Translations under genes and position numbers: made by a program
In this document: positions 9,347 through 21,578 of the stretch, piece by piece
How the letters are laid out: every line of letters starts with the position of its first letter
How positions within the stretch are numbered: the first letter of the stretch is position 1
The notes under the pieces: model-generated
Database searches by the model: none
The model's input: the letters and a program-made list of their open reading frames with translations, nothing else
Told to the model about the DNA's origin: nothing
Source: Paraphysomonas bandaiensis
Lineage: Eukaryota; Chrysophyceae
NCBI GenBank assembly: GCA_965644295.1
Contig: CBFFRP010000183.1
Location: 1 to 56,386, forward strand
Length of the DNA stretch: 56,386 nucleotides
Direction: 5' to 3'

Positions 9347-9706
9347 TCAACTATCCTTTTTAATCATATATCCCTGCTCAGCAGGACTCAAATAATTCTC
9401 AGGAACATCCTGGGCATAATGATTGAACCATTCTCGGACATCCTCATACTTCCAAACATCCAAGTCCATTTTACTGTAAGTTCTGATATCATTGCTACGG
9501 TCGCTTGGGCGAAGGACACGATCGTTGACTGTACCAGTTTTGTGCATTGTCTGTCTTGTTCTGGTTAGTCGACTTTGTGTGTGTGCTTCTTTCTCTGTTT
9601 TCAGCTGTTTGTCCTTCGATTTAGCTGCATTTGACAGTTTGGATATTTCGTCGTAGAGTTTTCGCACTTGGGCTTTCTTAGTTTCAATTTTAGCTGTTCG
9701 ATCCAT
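9347..9706 (-). CDS. Hypothetical coiled-coil protein (119 aa)
   Basis: A minus-strand ORF with an N-terminal Lys/Glu-rich helix (about residues 1-45, KKAQVRKLYDEISKL) likely to form a coiled coil, then a Ser/Arg/Thr-rich linker. A tryptophan-containing C-terminal segment (LDVWKYEDVREWFNHYA, about 81-97) resembles the first helix of a SAM domain. The ORF stops soon after, so if it is a SAM domain it is truncated or continues in an exon I could not place. No family is assigned. It could be a 5' exon of a longer gene. Confidence 0.4.
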   Translation of the reverse strand: MDRTAKIETKKAQVRKLYDEISKLSNAAKSKDKQLKTEKEAHTQSRLTRTRQTMHKTGTVNDRVLRPSDRSNDIRTYSKMDLDVWKYEDVREWFNHYAQDVPENYLSPAEQGYMIKKDS

Positions 9707-10349
9707 ACTTGTTTAGTAATACATAGCCCTTACTAAAGTGTCAACTCTTCTGCTAGACGGTCGAACTTTCTCTTGACTATAAAGTGCAGTTGTCAGTGTT
9801 CTCTCACCTGTATATACTGGTCTATGTACACACGCAAGTCTATATACTGTACTGTACATATGCTAGCTAGTCGACGAACGTTACTTCAGTCGTACTCCAT
9901 GATGGTACTACGAGCAGTAGGAATTTCTACTACTGTACGTCCATATACTCCTACGAGTCGTCGTAATTACCGTTGGAAAACAAAACGGTCGAAAAAGTCA
10001 TGAAAATAGATGATTTTATGTCTATTTTTCAGAAATAGATAACTTTTTCAATATTCAATGATAAATACTGTGCTTTTAACATAATAAAGCCCACATTGTG
10101 AGCTACATTTCGCTATAATTGACTTTGTGCTGAAAATGTATGAGTGACGAGATATGAGCAAATGAAGTCAGAAAATCCTATGAAAAAACACGTAAGAAAA
10201 AATTTCTGTCAACTTTAAACTCACACATTAATTCACACAATCACATTTACACAAATCCGTTCCTGCAATTTGAAGATAATTTTGTGCTCTATCCAGGGTT
10301 GGCATTAACTCTTCTGGGGATGGTCTATGACTGGTGATAAAAATTAATA

Positions 10350-11450
10350 TGTCGAATGACCCCTCTATGGACACCAGCGACACTCAAAATAAATTTGATA
10401 CCCCAGAGCCTGTAAGTCAAACCAGGAGGTGCGGTAGACCACCAGGCTCGATAAGTGATACCAAAAGAATGAAACAAGCTCACTATATGAGCTTGAGAGG
10501 CAAATGGTGACCTGGTATTTCAGAAATGCCGACTGAAACTCCCCCTCCCAGACCATCAGAGGTAAATGCGCTCAATAGATTTTACATGCATCTCTAACGG
10601 TAGATCAATTAGATTTTGCTTGTTCAGCTGCTCGAAAACATAATGCACCTCTTTCCGCTGCATTCATATTGATTGCTTTTCGCTTAAATTGGCATCTGCG
10701 TCATGAGTAGAACGGACACGGTGATGGTATTGTTGTGAGTCGGAAGACGCCAAGAATACGAACAAGCGCCGTATTTATCTGAAGCGTCGTATGGAATGTG
10801 ATGAGCTAATGAACGAAAGGAAGGCTGAAATACATGCATGGGAGACTGGTGGGAAGATTGGATCTAAACCAAGAGAACATTTATATGTTTACTTTGACGA
10901 ATCATATGCAAATAGAAATTATTGCATTGGTTTCACATGGCACGTCTTTGTTGGTGACTACGGTAGAGCAGTAAATATAAGTAAAGGAAAGGAGGATGAC
11001 TTGTTCTCCTCACGGCTATAACTAATGAGTACGGTATATGCTTTGTCGAAGCGTTGTAGAAAATGATTGGAATGAGACTCTTCTCATATTCAAGGCTCGT
11101 AAGGCAACAGGAGATTATGACCAAAACATGAACAGCGCAAGATTTTTTGAATGGCTGGAGAATAGATTATTTCCCGTTTTAGAGTTAAAGCACGTTGAGG
11201 TCGTTTTAGTTTCGGATAACGTATGTATCTTATCATTGTGTTGCGGCGCTAGGTTCCGTTATTGGAAATATTTAAAAGAGAAGAAGATACTTACGAATTA
11301 TTGGATAAGTACAGTGTACCATATACGATGATGACAAAACAAATGAAGAATGTACCGATAATATTGACGATGGCGACGACGAAGTAGATGCATGGGAAGA
11401 AGAATCCGATGAAGAACTAGCAGTAGGTGTGCAATTGCATGTCAACTAAT
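10350..11450 (+). mobile_element. Decayed IS630/Tc1-mariner-like transposase gene
   Basis: An N-terminal ORF (10350-10511) carries RRCGRPPGS, an AT-hook-like motif. After an internal stop, a second segment (10791-11015) contains YVYFDESYANRNYCIGFTWH, matching the first catalytic aspartate region of IS630/Tc1-type DDE transposases. A third segment (11038-11216) contains GDYDQNMNSARFFEWLENRL and VVLVSDN, the usual spacing to the second aspartate. A separate frame ends in an acidic tail near 11448. Stops and frame changes break the gene, and the third catalytic residue cannot be placed. Terminal repeats were not found. The homology call rests on motif order remembered from the family. Confidence 0.5.
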
Positions 11451-12187
11451 TATTATATATTAACCTAAATAATGAATTATTTTAATCCTAATCGAATAGA
11501 CATAATCACATAGTAATTGAGCTAGCTACAATTATAATAAAGAAGTAGTAGGTAGTTACTTTTAAGCAATTTAGATGCTTGAATATCCTGGTAACCACTT
11601 TGTCCTGCCAGAAAGACGAAAATATCAATTTTTTAAAAAACTAATAATAAATAGACTTATAAAATACTACTACTCAGTTAATTATGTGTAGCGTAAGGTA
11701 ATTACTAACGATTGATATAATTTTTAACTATTTTAAGTACTACTAAAGGGTTTTTTAAGGTGTTATAAAAATCCGGGGTTTTTGTAAAAACCCGGAAAAA
11801 TAACCTAGAAATTAAATTATCGTCAAAACTTTTAATTATTTTAAAAAATTATATACAGGGTTGAACAGAGCATAATGTAAGCTTCAAAAAACATATATAT
11901 ATGCTGTAAAAATTTTGACGAGAAGTTGGTGAAATTTCAGTTTTCCAACGCTATTTACAACATCTCGTACTGCTGTATTTGCCTTCGTTGTAGAGTGCAC
12001 GAGATATCAGTTTCCTCGAATCTTGCAGTAAAATAGGGTTTTGTATACACCCCAAAATCCCTATTTTTCAAAACCATGGTCACTGATGAGGAAGTCAGTA
12101 AGGCTGTGCATGCTGTACAGGACACTTGCGCTGCAACTCCCCTAAGAATATGCAGAATGTTCTTGCCCTCTCTGTAGTGCTCTTGTC
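11451..12187. other. AT-rich intergenic stretch with one hairpin
   Basis: No coding sequence was seen. A near-perfect inverted repeat (TCCGGGGTTTTT against AAAAACCCGGA, 11772-11796) stands out in otherwise AT-rich DNA. The last 100 bp must hold the promoter of the glycosyltransferase gene. Confidence 0.35.
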
Positions 12188-13849
12188 ATGGCATTGGGTA
12201 GTATAAACACGCTTCTAGTGGTAGCGCTAGCGTTCCAGCTCAAGCAGCTTATCAGTGGACTAGAATTAGATGCTAGTAAAATAGTTCTCAGTGTTGCTAT
12301 TGACGGCGACTCACTTGAGATTCAAAGAGAGGGTCTGCGGTTGTTGCAGTCAATCGTGCTCTTTGGTGGTCGGTTGAATAGCGCGAGGAAAGTTGTCTGT
12401 GTTTCCCTTGATAAGAACCACGCAGTAAGCGATTATCTAATTAACGGCTTGGAGAAATTGAATGTTAGCGAAGTTTACTATTCTCAGCGTTACTCTCGTC
12501 CATCCCATGCGCCTAACCTAAATAAATTATGCTCTTTTGACCCCCCGGATTTACAAGATGATGAGTATTTGCTATATATGGATGCAGATGTATTTGTGGT
12601 ACAAGATCCCCTGCCCTTGCTGTCGAATTTGTTGCCAATCAACGACTCTGAAGTTTTATGTGGCAGACCTTGGAACACGTTTCCCAATATACAATTGTTT
12701 TCCTCGTTCGTTGGCGAAGACGTGTCAACACCGTTCTTCTTCTATGACACGCTAGAAGTGATATCTATTCCCGGGCGAACCTACTATGGTATGTGTAATA
12801 CGGGTGTATACTTTATGCAAGCAAAAGCTGCCCGGAGACTACTATCAATGGCATATAAATACTTACTTAAGGCGGAATCTGTACCCTTATATCGAAATAC
12901 AATCCCTTTCGCGCCGAATTACACCGGAATTGACTCTATTATTCTCTGGGCGGCACAATACGCCCTGAATTTCCATGTACGCATTCTTCCGGCGGGCCTT
13001 AATTACATCGCTGCTGCAGAAGAGTATCAGTCCAGATTCCTCCATCGGGATCCTGGCATTTTTGCCGTGGTAAATAATGACCCCAATGAATTATTAGAAC
13101 ACTGTCTTCCGCTAGCGTTTATACACTTTTCACGCGGCAGCGATTTACTGTTCGGGACAGATAGTACTACGAATACCTCTTGTCTTGTAAAAATGTTTCT
13201 CCATAACAGCTCTAATTCGTTGATAAGAGAAGTTGTTGGTTCGCTAGTCACTGTCGAAGAAAATTGTAGGCGTTTCGAGTCATTGTTGCGACCTTTTGAA
13301 GACACTGTTATTCGTACTAGTAGTAGGGCAAATAGTAATTTACAGACATCCTTAGTTGTGGAGAAGCGAGAAATCGTGTATCGTGTTGTTGATGTACAAA
13401 GTAAAGGAAGTGAGAGACGCTGTAGATCTCCCGTCGGAGATAGCTACCTTGGTTTTTGTAGTGATTGCTGTGTTCTTACTTTGAAGGCAGTCCCACATAT
13501 TACTGATGCAGATGTGAACTTCTTTTGGATAGTATTTGACGTTGTCATTCGCTGTGAGTCCAATCAGTGTCCGGCATATCGAAGCTCAAATCTAAGTTTT
13601 GCTAATGGTTCTGTCATGATTTCATTTGATAGTGGTACGTCCACTGCTGTATCTCGACTTGGGGGCGACGGAAGATTTGAATCTTTCGTACACTACAACA
13701 AGTTGATTCCAACAGGTATGGCATTGTCCAAGCAGCAGAAAGAGGTGGCTAGCGACCAGAACTTACCAGTACACATGAATATTACAGTGTGGAATAATGC
13801 TGAGCAAATGGTGTCAATGTTTTTGCTGGACGTGCTGGTGTGGGGCTGA
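12188..13849 (+). CDS. Secretory-pathway glycosyltransferase, GT-A fold (553 aa)
   Basis: An intronless 553-codon gene. The first 25 residues include a hydrophobic stretch (LLVVALAFQLKQLI) that could be a signal peptide or type II anchor. The metal-binding DxD motif of GT-A enzymes appears as LLYMDADVFV (about 128-137), preceded by a Rossmann-like N-terminal half. MCNTGVYFMQAKAARRL (about 202-218) matches the 'NTGVF' acceptor-side motif of glycogenin/GT8-like and related retaining or nucleotide-sugar enzymes. Several N-glycosylation sequons (NVS, NDS, NYT, NTS, NSS) support a lumenal location. Residues about 385-553 form a Cys-containing C-terminal part that I do not recognise. Donor and acceptor are unknown. 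The ATG sits just after a stop-rich, AT-rich leader. Confidence 0.7.
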   Translation: MALGSINTLLVVALAFQLKQLISGLELDASKIVLSVAIDGDSLEIQREGLRLLQSIVLFGGRLNSARKVVCVSLDKNHAVSDYLINGLEKLNVSEVYYSQRYSRPSHAPNLNKLCSFDPPDLQDDEYLLYMDADVFVVQDPLPLLSNLLPINDSEVLCGRPWNTFPNIQLFSSFVGEDVSTPFFFYDTLEVISIPGRTYYGMCNTGVYFMQAKAARRLLSMAYKYLLKAESVPLYRNTIPFAPNYTGIDSIILWAAQYALNFHVRILPAGLNYIAAAEEYQSRFLHRDPGIFAVVNNDPNELLEHCLPLAFIHFSRGSDLLFGTDSTTNTSCLVKMFLHNSSNSLIREVVGSLVTVEENCRRFESLLRPFEDTVIRTSSRANSNLQTSLVVEKREIVYRVVDVQSKGSERRCRSPVGDSYLGFCSDCCVLTLKAVPHITDADVNFFWIVFDVVIRCESNQCPAYRSSNLSFANGSVMISFDSGTSTAVSRLGGDGRFESFVHYNKLIPTGMALSKQQKEVASDQNLPVHMNITVWNNAEQMVSMFLLDVLVWG

Positions 13850-16339
13850 TGCTTTATTGTATTTCTATTTCATGTAGCAAACATGAGAATGGGTTATACT
13901 AGCATACAAGAGTATTCCTTTATTTAGTATGTATGTACTGTTGATAGAGTAAACGAAATTCTTCCACGACTTGTTATTGGTGCGAGTTATATTTCAGAAG
14001 ACGATACTACTTTTACTTTCCAACAGTAGCAGAGTCACAACACTTGTATGTATGTAAGTTTTCTTATATCGATGTGGTCTACATACGCTTACTTACTCTT
14101 TATCGAAAACAGCTGTAATACTATTTTACGGTTACTGTATACAACACTACGATGATATCGAGCGCAATGCTATATCTAGCGTGTTAAGTTGGACATATCA
14201 CTGACGTTAATCTGGTCTCTACGTATATCGTTAAACTTGCTCTTGGTTGTACACAATGACTCAAAGAATCCAAACTATTCGATTAAATAAAGAATTGATC
14301 TTTATAACAGTAAAACAATGTTGTGATTATTAGAGTGTAAGTAATGAACACGATAGAGTCAAAATTATGAATAACAATATAGAACATAGCTGTCATGCAC
14401 AACGGAATAGTTAGAAGTGTAACTGATAATGACGACGTTATGATGACGATCACGTATCTTCGACAGATACTCTCTCTAATTCAGTTCATGGCATATTTCA
14501 TTGAACATTATAACTCACAGATACAATCACATTAAGCTGAATCCTAATAGATTAGGGTTAGGGTTAAATTGGGTTACTAAATTGCATAAAGTGTCTTTTA
14601 TAATACATCATATTACTTGCTGAATGCTTGTTTATATGCTCTCCTTCCTCCAAGCCACTAATATTTCGGAGCAAGTATCTTGTACAGTCAGAATGTTTCA
14701 GCTTTGATGCATCAAGCAAACTGAAAATCCTTTCAAGATGCGATTAGGTTCCCAAACCAGTTGTTTTCAGTGTGTAGAGAGGTGTGTAAGAGGTTGTAGC
14801 GTGTTGTTGTCATACTTGTGCCTTATAATTCATAGTTAAATAAGTGATGCTGATAGATCCCCAGAGAGTAAGATTTCATCGATGTTTTCAAAGGTAACTG
14901 AAGGACATGCATGACGATTATGTTGATAGAAAGAATGGTCTACCAGCCTACTTCAGCATTGGAGAGATCGATGGAGTCCTGCCTATGCTGCTATATACCG
15001 CTCTTTAGCTTTGTTTTGACCTGATGTATGTTGCATTGGTTCTACGTCACCTGCTATGACCTCATGCTTCTGTAATGCGTAGCTATATGCGAGTACAATT
15101 CATGACTAGGTTTAATACTATAATTGGCTAGGTTGAGTCATTTATTGCTTAGACTATGTTTTTACACCGAAAATAATATGACAAGGAAATTCAACCAAAT
15201 TGACTAGAGGTTGAATAATATATCTCATTCACGATATGCTATGTAGGAACCATAAGATAAGCTGTCAAGAAAGAGAAAACTTCTTGTTGCCTTGCATTGA
15301 GGAGTAATTCCAACATCTTGTGTGAGATAAATATGAAAGAGATGGCGGTCGAATAGTTGGGGATGAATAATAAATTTGGTGTTGTGACCGACATGGGCGA
15401 ATATGACGACCATTTTACTGGCATCTTGCTTATTGACTATTTACACTAGCATACTGATACAGATCATAAGAGAAAATATTCGGGTAGTCTTCAGTTGTAC
15501 GACGAGGACAACATACTTTTAATAGTTTAGAGTTTACTCGTTGGTGAATAGCTTGACAGAGGCAGTACGAATTCTAATATCGAACATGAATAGCGTTCTT
15601 TATAGCAGGTAATTATCAGAAATTGTTTGATATTATAAAAATAGATGAGCTATGTGATTATAATAGTAATTTATGATTAATCAAATATATTTTCACAGAC
15701 ACACAAAACATGAGCAATATATATCAATAAATTTCCAATACGACTCGTGGGATGGTCTACGTATTGCCACATTGGAAGCATTTTCAGACCAGTGTGATTG
15801 TGTGGCTGTAGGGTCTCTACTGTTGACCTTCAAGTGCGTGTAAAGAGCCTACGGACATGGTCAGATGTTTGTAAACGAAGTAAAATATAACGCACATGGC
15901 GTCATCAAAGGTGCGACCTCAGGTAGGTATGTGGAATTAGCGCCACTAAGACGAACTGATGGTGCGAATGAAGTCAGTTTGTGTAATGGGTGAGTACATT
16001 ATAAGCAGGCATGAGTTGCATAGTACGTATGTGTATATGGCACCAATGCTGTGCTGATACAACAAGAACAATGTGGACTTTGTGCTGTGCTGTCCTGCGA
16101 TGATACGGCCGGGAGATACACATTAGCACGTTTCCATGAAATTTCAGCACCATTGTAGCAGTATTCCGTATTCTTCTCGTATTCTGGATATGGTCACATC
16201 TGCGCAGATGCGGATACACAGCCCAGCCTCCTCCCCTGCCTACAATGATGCGCATCACTGACACACCTCGATCTACACACCTCATAAAGACTTCTCTGGC
16301 AGCTGCAATTGCACACACCAGTATATCTGTGCGATAGCG
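13850..16339. other. Intergenic stretch of about 2.5 kb
   Basis: No convincing ORF is present; the short minus-strand ones at 15225-15424 and 15974-16460 lack domains. Two TTAGGG-like units with degenerate flanks occur at 14551-14572. The last 100 bp precede NAPRT. Confidence 0.35.
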
Positions 16340-18203
16340 ATGGAGCCCACAAGCGCATTTGTGTGTCCGTTGTTGACGGATATGTATCAGGTAATGGAGC
16401 GGCATTTCTGCAAATATTATTAAAACGCTTCCGTGTGTATCCACACGTGTTACAGGTCACAATGGCCTATGCATACTGGAAAGGAGATCGCGCCAATGAC
16501 CATGCTGTATTTGATTTATTTTATCGGAAACCTCCATTCAAAGGGGAGTATTGCGTATTTGCTGGGCTTGAAGAAGTTCTTCGGTTTGTGGAGACCTACA
16601 AGTAGGACTCTTATGTACAGTTTTGGTGCTATATAAGATTTGTCTGTACAGATTCTTACCATCGCATGTCGAGTACCTCAAAGATCTAATGCCAGCATGT
16701 GAAGATGCGTTTTTTGATTGGATGATGAATATCGACTGTAGAGATGTAAAGATATATGCCATGGACGAGGGCATGGTAGATAGCATCGCATTTTTGTATC
16801 AGCTAATCATGTGGGTGCGAGTAGGTAGCCTTTCCGAGGGAACCACTTATTCGTGTCGAGGGGCCGCTAGCAATAGTTCAACTGCTTGAGACAACTCTAC
16901 TGAATCTGGTCAATTTCCCAAGTCTAATAACTACCAACGCTGCACGCATGAGACAGGCAGCAGGCGAGAAGAAAAAACTTCTTGAATTTGGGCTCCGTCG
17001 AGCCCAGGTACATTGACTATTTTTTCCATGCAGCATTTGACTATTACCACCCCTAGGGTCCAGATGGAGCAATGTCTGCATCGAAGTACTCATACATTGG
17101 AGGATTTGACGGTACCAGCAATGTTCTCTCTGGCATGTTGACAGGCATTCCTGTAAAGGGCACGCATGCGCATTCATTTGTGATGTCCTATTCGGGGTTT
17201 TCAGACTTATCACGTACCACTATTTCCAATGCAGTCGGCAAGCAGGTTGAGTTTTTAGAGCTAGTGAAGAATAAGCGGAAGGCACTTGGAAGTACAGACA
17301 AACCAAATGATGGAGAGCTGGCCGCATTTGTGTCATATGCACAGTCTTTTCCCAAAGGTTTTCTTGCACTGGTTGACACTTATGATACTCTGATGTCAGG
17401 AGTACCAAACTTCTTAGCAGTGGGATGGGCACTTCACGACTTGGGATTCCAGCCATTGGGAATCAGGCTCGACAGTGGTGATCTGGCCTACCTCTCAATG
17501 GAAGCCCGCAGAATGTTTCGAGAAGCTGATCGAATCATAGGAGAGAATATATTTGAGACTTGTTCAATCATAGCCAGCAATGATATCAATGAAGATGTAT
17601 TATTGTCGCTTGGAAGATGTGAAAATGAGATTGATGTCTTCGGTAAGTTAAATCCTGCACCCTCTCTATGATTTGACACTGCCGATAGCTATTGGGACGA
17701 ACTTAGTAACCTGTCAGAGCCAGCCAGCACTTGGTTGTGTGTTTAAGTTAGTTGAACTCAATGGACAGCCCCGTATTAAGCTCTCTCAGGAGGTAGAAAA
17801 GACTGTTATCCCAGGCCGAAAGGATGTGTATCGATTAACTGGACCCCTATCTCCGTGTCCGCTAATTGACCTCATACAGCTCAGCTCAGAGGAGCCTCCC
17901 AAGTCTGGGCAGCGTATATTGTGTAGGCACCCCTTTCAAGAGAATAAGAGGGCGCATATTGTGCCAGCTCAGGTAACGCCTTTGCTATCCTTAAAATGGG
18001 ATGGACAGAATGGTGGACGCCAAGAAAGGCCACAGTGTGTCGAGACACTTCGGACACGTGTCGTGCAGCAGATTCGTTCCCTTCGTGCTGATCACCTCCG
18101 ACCACTTAATCCCACGCCTTACAAGGTTTCCCTAAACTCGAGCCTTTATGACTTTATGCATCAGCTTTGGATGAGTGAAGCACCTATCAGTGACCTGACG
18201 TGA
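16340..18203 (+). CDS. NAPRT: Nicotinate phosphoribosyltransferase, 6 exons (534 aa)
   Basis: Exons 16340-16390, 16456-16601, 16652-16775, 16825-17007, 17057-17642 and 17689-18203 join in frame through GT-AG introns of 65, 50, 49, 49 and 46 nt, giving 534 residues, close to the length of animal NAPRT. Landmarks in order are [15 protein letters not shown] (about 11-25), [24 protein letters not shown] and KGTHAHSFV (about 182-206), RLDSGDLAY, and a C-terminal [15 protein letters not shown]. The enzyme converts nicotinate, PRPP and ATP to nicotinate mononucleotide, the entry step of the Preiss-Handler NAD+ route, in the cytosol. The HAH segment and LDSGD are expected around the phosphoribosyl site. 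All exons look intact. The start is chosen because the first exon's LLTDMYQ fits the family N-terminus directly after the ATG. Confidence 0.92.
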
Positions 18204-19015
18204 TTGCTATGTAGGGTCGACCACTAACACGTAGTCAAACGTTATCGTTGCTGGAAATCCAAATTATTTCCATATTCAGCGTATGTAGTTACATGATTAG
18301 GATATTTTAGCAATTTCAGAGTATTAATGTGGAATTGATATGGACAAGTGTGTGCTCTGCTGCTGTCAGTTATACCTTGAAGTATTATTTTGCTCCGTGA
18401 ATAGAAGGATTTTTAACTTCTGTCAGATGATCTAAGTTCTTGGTATAGTATCCTATTATATCGAAACTATATTTACATTTTGCTATGGAACACTCAAGTT
18501 TTACTGCTGCTGTTGCAAATCAATGTGTCATCTCTTACCTCTTACTACGTGTACCTTAAAATTCGTAGTTCGTAGCACCGTGAAGTAATCCTTAATATTA
18601 TTGGAGATATATACTTCCAAGAAAGTATTATAATTATTAAAGTAACTCTCCACACAATATTAATGTTCTTCTTCGCCCTCATTTATTATTTTTTATGTTC
18701 ACCAGTCATTATATTATACCATATAGTCATACATACGTCATACATCAATACTGCGAAGCTAAATTCCTCATCCTACTGTAAGCAAAGAATTTGTAATCGT
18801 AAGATTATTTCTTCCCACGCTATATCCCAGGATATTAGCTACTATTATTGGCTATATACAAATAATATACTATTATTGGAGTTGAGGTTAACGCTGACAA
18901 TTTGCGACATTGTTGAGTTTTATCTTGGAGATAACTGTGCTACAAACAGAAAATTGGCTAATGATTCCGGTAACACCGTATTACTTGCGTGAAATTGTCG
19001 TATGTTATAATATAT
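18204..19015. other. AT-rich intergenic stretch
   Basis: The ORF at 18663-18992 is hydrophobic but AT-driven and without motifs. I found no left terminus of the hAT element that follows. Confidence 0.3.
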
Positions 19016-20247
19016 ATTAGGTGTACCCCTAGTTGGATGTGCATCTCACCGACTAAATCTCGCTGTCAATGAACTCATTAGCAGCAAAGAGAAGAGGAAT
19101 AACAAGGAGATGTGACAAGATCTGACGAAGGCATTAGGCCTCTTATTCGCAAAATAGGCCTACTAATGGGGAAGTAGAAGCAGATTAAGAATGCTGCATT
19201 GCTACATGGCCAAACCAGTCTGCTACCAGAAAGGATAAATGTCACAAGATGGTCTTCTATTTATGTTTCAGGTTCTCGTAATGTGGATGCGTATATAAAA
19301 GATCATGAATTAAAAATTGAAGACTTACCGCTTGCAGTGACTGATATGATTCCTACTCCTCGACAGAATACCGAAATCATCGCCATTGTAGACGACCTGA
19401 GGAAGTTTGAAAGCGTCTCAAAATTGCTTCAAACTGAAGGATTAAGTCAAGTGAATCTTTATGAATGCCGGAACATTTTTGATGGCTTATTGAGGGACTT
19501 TGAGCCAAATAAGTATCTACTATCTGCTTTACAGAAAAACAGTTTCATTTTTAATGATCGAATTTCGAGAATGGAATTGCAAAACTCCAAGCAGGCGAAG
19601 AATTGGACTTGACAAAATCTGAGAAAGATGCTGTTAGAATATATCTCCGTTCAAACAGTGATTGTTGCAACAATACAGTACAGAGGATGATGAAGCTGGA
19701 GTTGGCTATATTTGCGGAAAAAATTCTTCAATCAGCGCGCTCAAAAACTTAAGAAACAGAAAGTTGAAATATCTAAGTATAGGTGCACGAGTCATGATGT
19801 AGTATGTACTTCCAATACACGTGAACGCCTGTTCAGCGCAGCAGAACTGATTATATCAGTGTTGCGCAAACGTATGCATCCTACTACTACACTTAATATA
19901 TATGCTGTTGTTTCTGAAAGCTACCCGACAGTTGTGGCCGGATGCAAGCATATTTCAATCAATATTGAATGATGATGTCACCGATGATGGCTCAGAGGAT
20001 GAGTATGAGGAAACTTTTACTTAGTTAAGAGTAGTGGGTTTGATTATCAAGTGACCTTAGACCTTATAATATGGCAAGTACTAAAAATGGAAACTACGGA
20101 TGTGTTTACTTACTGATTAGTCATACTAATATATTGCAATATTATATTGAAGTAGTATTGTAGGGCCGGTTTAAAAAATCCATCAATGCTATTGATGGAA
20201 CGCTATCATCTAACAATAGTATTGCAATATATTGTTCCCTATCCCTG
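19016..20247 (+). mobile_element. 5'-truncated, decayed hAT transposon
   Basis: The segment opens with a reading frame for LVGCASHRLNLAVNELI, a hAT transposase core motif. It continues through an ORF at 19199-19612 and, in another frame, ends in TSNTRERLFSAAELIISVLR (about 19807-19866), the conserved hAT C-terminal dimerisation region. Stops and frame changes show it is dead. The right terminus at 20247 (rev. comp. CAGGGATAGGGAACAATA) and about 90 bp inside it match, in inverted orientation, the left end of the element at 31553-32342, so both belong to one family. No left terminal repeat was found within several kb upstream, so this copy is truncated or its end is lost. Confidence 0.75.
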
Positions 20248-20486
20248 ATTTCACTGACTATTGTTAGAAAGAAGTATCATAATCAATTAATCCTATTAAT
20301 TATTATATTATATATATGCTCATTGTGGCATGATTAGAGGCTTGCGAAACAATTACTTGATTTTTAAGATAATAATTGGGAAGTGTTGCCCATTAATAGT
20401 AGGCTAGTAGCTTAATTATATATAACATCCTAAGCTGTATATAGCTGCACAAGAATAAACTAGGGGCTGCTGGTAACCATTAAATA

Positions 20487-20798
20487 TTGTGCTTCGATAT
20501 GAAGCAAGTAGTTGGACTCATAGGTACTATTGTCGAGCTCTCTTGGAGCCCTTGGCGCTGTCCAGAGCACGCTGTGCGAAATGAATTCCTTTTCTTTCTG
20601 TTGGATGCCCTAACATCAATAGATGAATTCAGTGGCAGATGTCAACTACTCTTCTCTCATTGCCTTAAACTTTTTCATTCGGGGAAAGGTATGGATGCAG
20701 CCCTGGAAATTCTTGTAGCACCTCTTTGCAAGAAGGCAAACGTAACACTTGGAATATATCAAGTTGCATCACATATTCATTCAGCACTCGAAAGGTAG
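20487..20798 (+). CDS. Unidentified ORF (103 aa), possibly an exon
   Basis: The ORF has coding-like composition (helical, Leu- and Cys-rich; for example SGRCQLLFSHCLKLFHSGKG, about 56-75). It resembles an alpha-solenoid fragment but matches no family I know. The AT-rich DNA around it gives no clear partner exons, and repeat C begins just downstream. It could be host gene debris. Confidence 0.3.
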   Translation: MCFDMKQVVGLIGTIVELSWSPWRCPEHAVRNEFLFFLLDALTSIDEFSGRCQLLFSHCLKLFHSGKGMDAALEILVAPLCKKANVTLGIYQVASHIHSALER

Positions 20799-20889
20799 CT
20801 GGAATACTAGGCGTTAGGGAAATTGCATTCGACAAGAAAAGGATGCAATTTGATGTACTTTACAAGAATATTGTGTATTGTTTCTCAGG

Positions 20890-21167
20890 AAACTATTTTT
20901 TATCTCTTATAGCATTAAGTTTGCTACTGATAATGAGCAAAGTTGTCACAAAGTAGCTATAGAGTTGCATAAACATTAATTGTTTAGAGTTTCTTCGGAG
21001 TATAGAGAAGATACTATATCTTTAAAACACTTAATTCTATATGTAGCATATATCAAGCACCAGTAAAAGCCATTAATAAGCGCCCAGTTTCCGGAAATTA
21101 TAATACCATTAATTTAAAATGTCCCGGAAATTATAGTGGCATTACAATTTACGGTTACCAGGCCCTG
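20890..21167. repeat. Dispersed repeat C, copy 1
   Basis: Its sequence aligns along nearly its whole length with 40893-41189 (shared blocks TTTAGAGTTTCTTCGGAGT, ATTAATTTAAAATGTCCC) and, inverted, with part of 45968-46165. It ends in GGTTACCAGGCCCTG, the reverse complement of the start of the third copy. CAGGG termini are common in hAT-type non-autonomous elements. It probably derives from a DNA transposon whose coding part is lost. Confidence 0.6.
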
Positions 21168-21578
21168 GAATAACCTCCTAAGTCAATGAGCATTAAATGG
21201 AGTTTACGACATGTTATGGCCAAGCAGTACATTGAATTGCCTACTTATCTGCGTGGTTGTGATTTAGATAGTGATGTGGAAACATAATTTATGTTTGCTA
21301 TGCACTCTTGCAACTACAGATTCAAGCCGAAGAACCTTATCCACTCTGATGGAAGGTTTTTCCTGATAGTAAACAAAATTGTAGCTACTTCTTAATTAGC
21401 CTATACACTGCTAGAAACTCTAGCTTGTGAAGTAACCAAGGACATCACGGCAATAACCACTGCATAGAACCGTATTACTTATATCCAACCATTAAAGTCC
21501 ACAAGTGCAGTATAACGTAATGATACTTCACTTTAATCCTTATGCACTACATGTCTACATGTTCATAGAGAAAGCCAA

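Noticed and set aside
14551-14572. TTAGGG-like telomeric repeat
   Set aside because: Only two exact units plus degenerate neighbours inside a gene-containing region; too short for an interstitial telomere claim.
15974-16460. Minus-strand ORFs upstream of NAPRT (156 and 88 codons)
   Set aside because: His/Cys/Arg-rich composition without motifs, overlapping the NAPRT start; probably chance.
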